Position numbers and translations under genes: made by a program. From JARRQJ01 sp037381915 (GTDB lineage: Bacteria; Pseudomonadota; Gammaproteobacteria; DRLM01): DNA of 36,643 nt. The notes under the pieces are model-generated. The model saw only the letters and a program-made list of their open reading frames with translations, ran no database searches and was not told the DNA's origin. Below, in pieces: positions 33,740 to 36,643 of this stretch. The DNA is taken from the NCBI GenBank assembly GCA_037381915.1, contig JARRQJ010000031.1, forward strand, positions 1 to 36,643, read 5' to 3'. How positions within the stretch are numbered: the stretch's first letter is position 1; the number at the start of each line of letters is the position of its first letter.

Positions 33740-34009
33740 ATGCCGGTGTGCAGACGATGCTGGGTGAGTGGCCGCGTGCAAGGCGTGTTTTTTCGCGCCG
33801 CCACTCGGCAACGTGCGCGGGAACTGGGCGTCACCGGTTACGCGCGCAATTTGGACGATGGTCGGGTCGAGGTCTTGGCCTGTGGTGAGAGCGATGCGGT
33901 GGAGTCCCTGTGCGTTTGGCTGTGGCAAGGCCCGCCCCATGCCCGAGTCGCCGAGGTTGCATGTTCCTCGGTGGAGGTGGACGTTCCTCGCTTTTTCAAC
34001 GTTGATTGA
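33740..34009 (+). CDS. acyP: acylphosphatase
   Basis: 89 residues from the ATG at 33740, giving the normal family length; the open frame upstream has no family character. The signature GRVQGVFFR contains catalytic R19, and N37 lies in GYARNLDDGRVEV. It hydrolyses carboxyl-phosphate bonds of small acyl phosphates. GGAGG lies about 13 nt upstream, a rather distant ribosome site. Behind it begins a repeat-rich gap of about 520 bp. Confidence 0.93.
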   Translation: MPVCRRCWVSGRVQGVFFRAATRQRARELGVTGYARNLDDGRVEVLACGESDAVESLCVWLWQGPPHARVAEVACSSVEVDVPRFFNVD

Positions 34010-34140
34010 GGCATGGTGATATTTCCGGGAGAGACCGGGACGGGTCCCGCCTGTAATTCATGGAGGACTCAAAAGGGTTTGCCCGATACGGCGGTCGCAT
34101 GAGCAAGGTCGAGTCGCAGGTGGCCGCTCGACGATAACGA

Positions 34141-34266
34141 CACCCTCCCCTGCAAGGGAGTGAGGCGGCAGGAGGAAAAGGTCCGGTGAACCGTTTCCCC
34201 GCCGAACGGGCGCAGAAATGATACTACCGCACCCCGGCGGGCATAGGGGTGGGGATGGGTTTCATT
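34141..34266 (+). repeat. composite C-rich repeat (family copy G)
   Basis: CACCCTCCCCTGCAAGGGAG leads into AGGAAAAGGTCCGGTG, then a CCGCC/GGCGG hairpin, and ends GGGGTGGGGATGGGTTT. The order matches the minus-strand reading of 10798-10890, including the central AAAAGGTCCGGTG core. Together with 34294-34484 it fills most of the 523-bp gap 34010-34532; no gene is seen in the rest. Confidence 0.75.
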
Positions 34267-34293
34267 CAGCACGCGTAGACGGTCGGGAAGCAC

Positions 34294-34484
34294 CCCATCC
34301 CCCTCCCGGCCTCCCCCTTGAAGGGGGAGGAGATTATCTTCCCGCGGTCCGGCGAAGGGTTATCTACGGATGGGCAGAAACGAACACTGTCAAGCGCAGC
34401 CGCCGTGGGCGGCTCTTGGTTTTAAGGCGCCTTTGAGGCGCTCATTGAATAAGCCCCCGGCTTTGCCGGGGGTCATTTAACTTG
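34294..34484 (+). repeat. 190-bp dispersed repeat with three hairpins, copy 2
   Basis: This is the second copy of the block at 1-189, in the same orientation. The hairpins GCCGCC/GGCGGC, GGCGCC-TTT-GAGGCGC and CCCCCGGC-TTT-GCCGGGGG are all preserved; the last gains one G:C pair by a one-base insertion. It lies just upstream of the small secreted-protein gene (ATG at 34533). Confidence 0.85.
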
Positions 34485-34532
34485 CGATGGCTGGCGCGGG
34501 GGTACTATTTTCGCTTAACGGAGGGACAGCAA

Positions 34533-34892
34533 ATGAAGACCTGGTCGCTGATAATGAGCGTGGTGCTGATGGCTCCCTTGTGCATAACCGTGCCGGCGTG
34601 GGCGGATGGTGATTCGCCGGAGGATACGCCGGATTGGCAGGGAATGGTCAAGCAGCGCCAGAACACCACGGAAGCCTTGATGAGCATGCTGAAGGAGACC
34701 ATGGCGATCCTCAAGGATATGAACCGCAAGCCGTCCGATCAACAGCAGCAGCGTCTGAGTGCCATGATGGCCCGCCTGGACGGCATGCTGGAGCGGCACA
34801 AGAAGATGATGGAGCTGCACGACCGCATCCTGAAGCATCGTCAGGAGTTACTGGATCGGGATGCGGATCACGATCGGCAGAAGCTGATGTAG
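34533..34892 (+). CDS. small secreted helical protein (hypothetical)
   Basis: 119 residues from the ATG at 34533, with GGAGGGAC 6 nt upstream. A signal peptide (MKTWSLIMSVVLMAPLC...) should be cut after AWA24. The mature part of about 95 residues is almost all charged helix with many Met, Gln, His and Lys residues (MLKETMAILKDMNRKPSDQQ, MMARLDGMLERHKKMMELHD) and is probably a periplasmic coiled coil. I do not recognise the family. The Met/His richness would allow metal binding but no fixed motif is seen. It converges on proS, 25 bp away. Confidence 0.8.
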   Translation: MKTWSLIMSVVLMAPLCITVPAWADGDSPEDTPDWQGMVKQRQNTTEALMSMLKETMAILKDMNRKPSDQQQQRLSAMMARLDGMLERHKKMMELHDRILKHRQELLDRDADHDRQKLM

Positions 34893-34917
34893 CCCGGCCC
34901 TACACCTCGCGGCTCAA

Positions 34918-36639
34918 CTAACCGGACTGGGCCTGGTCATTCAGCTTGGTTTGCAGAAACTCCACCACCTGGTCGAGGGCGATTTGCTGCGTGTCCGCGC
35001 CGCGCCGTTCCTTGTATTCGATCTCACCCTTGTCCAGACCCCGTTCGCCCAGTACCAGGCGGTGCGGGATGCCGATAAGGTCCATGTCTGCGAACATCAC
35101 ACCGGCGCGTTCCTTGCGGTCGTCGAACAACACGTCGATGCCCGCCTGGCGCAGGCGTTGATAAAGATCTTCGGCGGCGGCCCGCAAGCGCTGCGACTTG
35201 TGCATGTTCATGGGGATCAACACCACTTGAAAGGGAGCGATGGCATCGGGCCAGATGATGCCATTGTCGTCGTAGTTCTGTTCGATGGCGGCGGCTACTA
35301 CCCGCGACACGCCGATGCCGTAGCAACCCATGGTCATGATCACCGCCTGACCGCTTTCATCCAGGCAGGTAGCGTTCATAGCCTGGCTGTACTTGGTGCC
35401 GAGCTGGAAGATATGGCCGACCTCGATGCCGCGCTTGATGGAGAGGGTCCCCTTGCCGTCCGGGCTCGGGTCCCCCTCGACGACATTGCGCAGGTCGGTG
35501 ATTTGCGGTTCGGGCAGATCCCGATCCCAGTTGACGCCGGTGAGGTGTTTGCCGTCCTGATTGGCGCCGCACACGAAATCGGCGAGCTGGGCGGCGCTGC
35601 GATCGGCGATGACCGGGATCTTCAAGCCCTGCGGGCCCAGGGAACCGGCGTCGCAGCCGGCGGTTCCCCGGACCTGTTCCGCGGTGGCGAAGCTCAGGGG
35701 CGCGGCCACCTCGGGAAGTTTCTCTGCTTTGACGGCATTGAGTTCGTGGTCACCGCGCAGCACCAGCGCGACGATGCCGTCCGTGCCCTGCACCAGCAGG
35801 GTCTTGAGGCAACGTTCGGCGGGGACCTTTAAGAAGGCGCTGACCTCGGCGATGCTGTGCGCGCCCGGGGTGTCGACCGTGGTCATAGTTTGCGCAGGGG
35901 CCGCACGGGGTGCCGTGGGTGCCAGGGCCTCGGCCAACTCCACATTGGCGGCGTAATCGCTGGCCGTGGAAAAGGCGATGGCGTCTTCCCCCGAGGCGGC
36001 GAGGACGTGGAATTCATGGGAGCCGGTGCCGCCTATGCTGCCAGTGTCGGCGCGCACCGCACGGAACTCCAGGCCGAGACGGGTGAAGATGCGCGTATAA
36101 GTCTGATGCATCAGTTCATAGGTGGCCTGCAAAGAGGCCTGGTCGAGGTGAAAGGAATAGGCGTCCTTCATCAGGAATTCGCGGGCGCGCATCACGCCGA
36201 AGCGCGGACGGATCTCGTCACGGAACTTGGTCTGGATCTGATAGAAGTTGGCGGGGAGCTGCTTGTAGGAGCGGATCTCGCGGCGGATCAGATCGGTGAT
36301 GACTTCCTCGTGAGTGGGACCGAAACAGAACTCCCGCTCATGGCGGTCACGCAGGCGCAGCAGTTCCGGGCCGTACTGTTCCCAGCGCCCCGATTCCCGC
36401 CACAGCTCGGCGGGCTGCACCGCTGGCATCAATACTTCCTGGGCTCCGGCGGTGTCCATCTCCTCGCGCACGATTCTTTCCACCTTGCGCAGGGCGCGCA
36501 GCCCCAGCGGCAGCCAGGTATACAGTCCGGAAGCGAGTTTGCGGATCATCCCCGCGCGCAGCATCAATTGATGGCTGATGACCTCGGCGTCGGCGGGGGT
36601 CTCTTTGACGGTGGACAATAACAGCTGTGAGGTGCGCAT
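34918..36639 (-). CDS. proS: prolyl-tRNA synthetase
   Basis: 573 residues, complete, with its ATG four bases inside the window edge. It is the bacterial-type class II enzyme. Motif 1/2 regions (LPLGLRALRKVERIVREEM; FRDEIRPRFGVMRAREFLMKDAYSFH), an inserted YbaK-like editing domain (about 224-405, with LKTLLVQGTDG) and motif 3 (GCYGIGVSRVVAAAIEQ) are present. The C-terminal anticodon-binding domain (about 470-565) has DDRKERAGVMFADMDLIGIP. It charges proline and edits mis-charged Ala-tRNA-Pro. Its upstream region lies outside the window. Confidence 0.97.
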   Translation of the reverse strand: MRTSQLLLSTVKETPADAEVISHQLMLRAGMIRKLASGLYTWLPLGLRALRKVERIVREEMDTAGAQEVLMPAVQPAELWRESGRWEQYGPELLRLRDRHEREFCFGPTHEEVITDLIRREIRSYKQLPANFYQIQTKFRDEIRPRFGVMRAREFLMKDAYSFHLDQASLQATYELMHQTYTRIFTRLGLEFRAVRADTGSIGGTGSHEFHVLAASGEDAIAFSTASDYAANVELAEALAPTAPRAAPAQTMTTVDTPGAHSIAEVSAFLKVPAERCLKTLLVQGTDGIVALVLRGDHELNAVKAEKLPEVAAPLSFATAEQVRGTAGCDAGSLGPQGLKIPVIADRSAAQLADFVCGANQDGKHLTGVNWDRDLPEPQITDLRNVVEGDPSPDGKGTLSIKRGIEVGHIFQLGTKYSQAMNATCLDESGQAVIMTMGCYGIGVSRVVAAAIEQNYDDNGIIWPDAIAPFQVVLIPMNMHKSQRLRAAAEDLYQRLRQAGIDVLFDDRKERAGVMFADMDLIGIPHRLVLGERGLDKGEIEYKERRGADTQQIALDQVVEFLQTKLNDQAQSG

Positions 36640-36643
36640 GGAT

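Overview
The window is a GC-rich (by eye about 60-65%) stretch of a gammaproteobacterial chromosome. The evidence is the rnfABCDGE-nth gene order, gcvR, hda behind a DUF2066 / CDP-alcohol transferase / AI-2E permease block, and a dedicated Gram-negative sortase system. Best guess at lineage is an environmental or marine gammaproteobacterium (Chromatiales-like); the sequence alone does not fix the family. No rRNA, tRNA, CRISPR array, prophage or transposase gene was seen.

208-7766 is the most distinctive region: a complete 'proteobacterial dedicated sortase system'. On the minus strand lie a response regulator (pdsR), a histidine kinase with a CBM9-like extracytoplasmic sensor (pdsS) and an OmpA-type lipoprotein (pdsO). 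A cyclic-nucleotide-binding-domain protein and a 74-residue two-helix membrane protein continue the run. Divergently, on the plus strand, a VIT/von Willebrand A protein with a C-terminal LPQTA sorting signal overlaps by 4 nt with a class GN sortase. The simplest reading is one sortase, one substrate and one two-component switch, with a divergent control region at 4832-5079.

7767-13867 holds housekeeping genes (pirin, argG, gloA, a HIT protein, gcvR, a DUF1841 protein) in gaps rich in dispersed repeats. A 57-residue ORF overlaps the gloA stop. 13868-19781 is the Rnf electron-transport operon ending in nth. 20160-24233 holds metG (carrying an in-frame copy of the intergenic repeat and an AT-richer patch), apbC/mrp and dcd. 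24249-26733 is purM-purN-DUF3108 with 4-nt overlaps. 26885-30396 is DUF2066, CDP-alcohol phosphatidyltransferase, AI-2E-type permease and hda. 30423-36639 carries wrbA, a DUF4398/LysM lipoprotein, an aspartase-type lyase, acylphosphatase, a small secreted protein and proS.

Repeats are a second theme: a C-rich hairpin family (core CCTCCCC-TTcAA-GGGGAGG), composite copies of it, a longer pseudo-coding element with a TTTCTTTTG/CAAAAGAAA hairpin in two opposed copies, small CGTCA...TGACG elements, and a 190-bp block present at both ends of the window.
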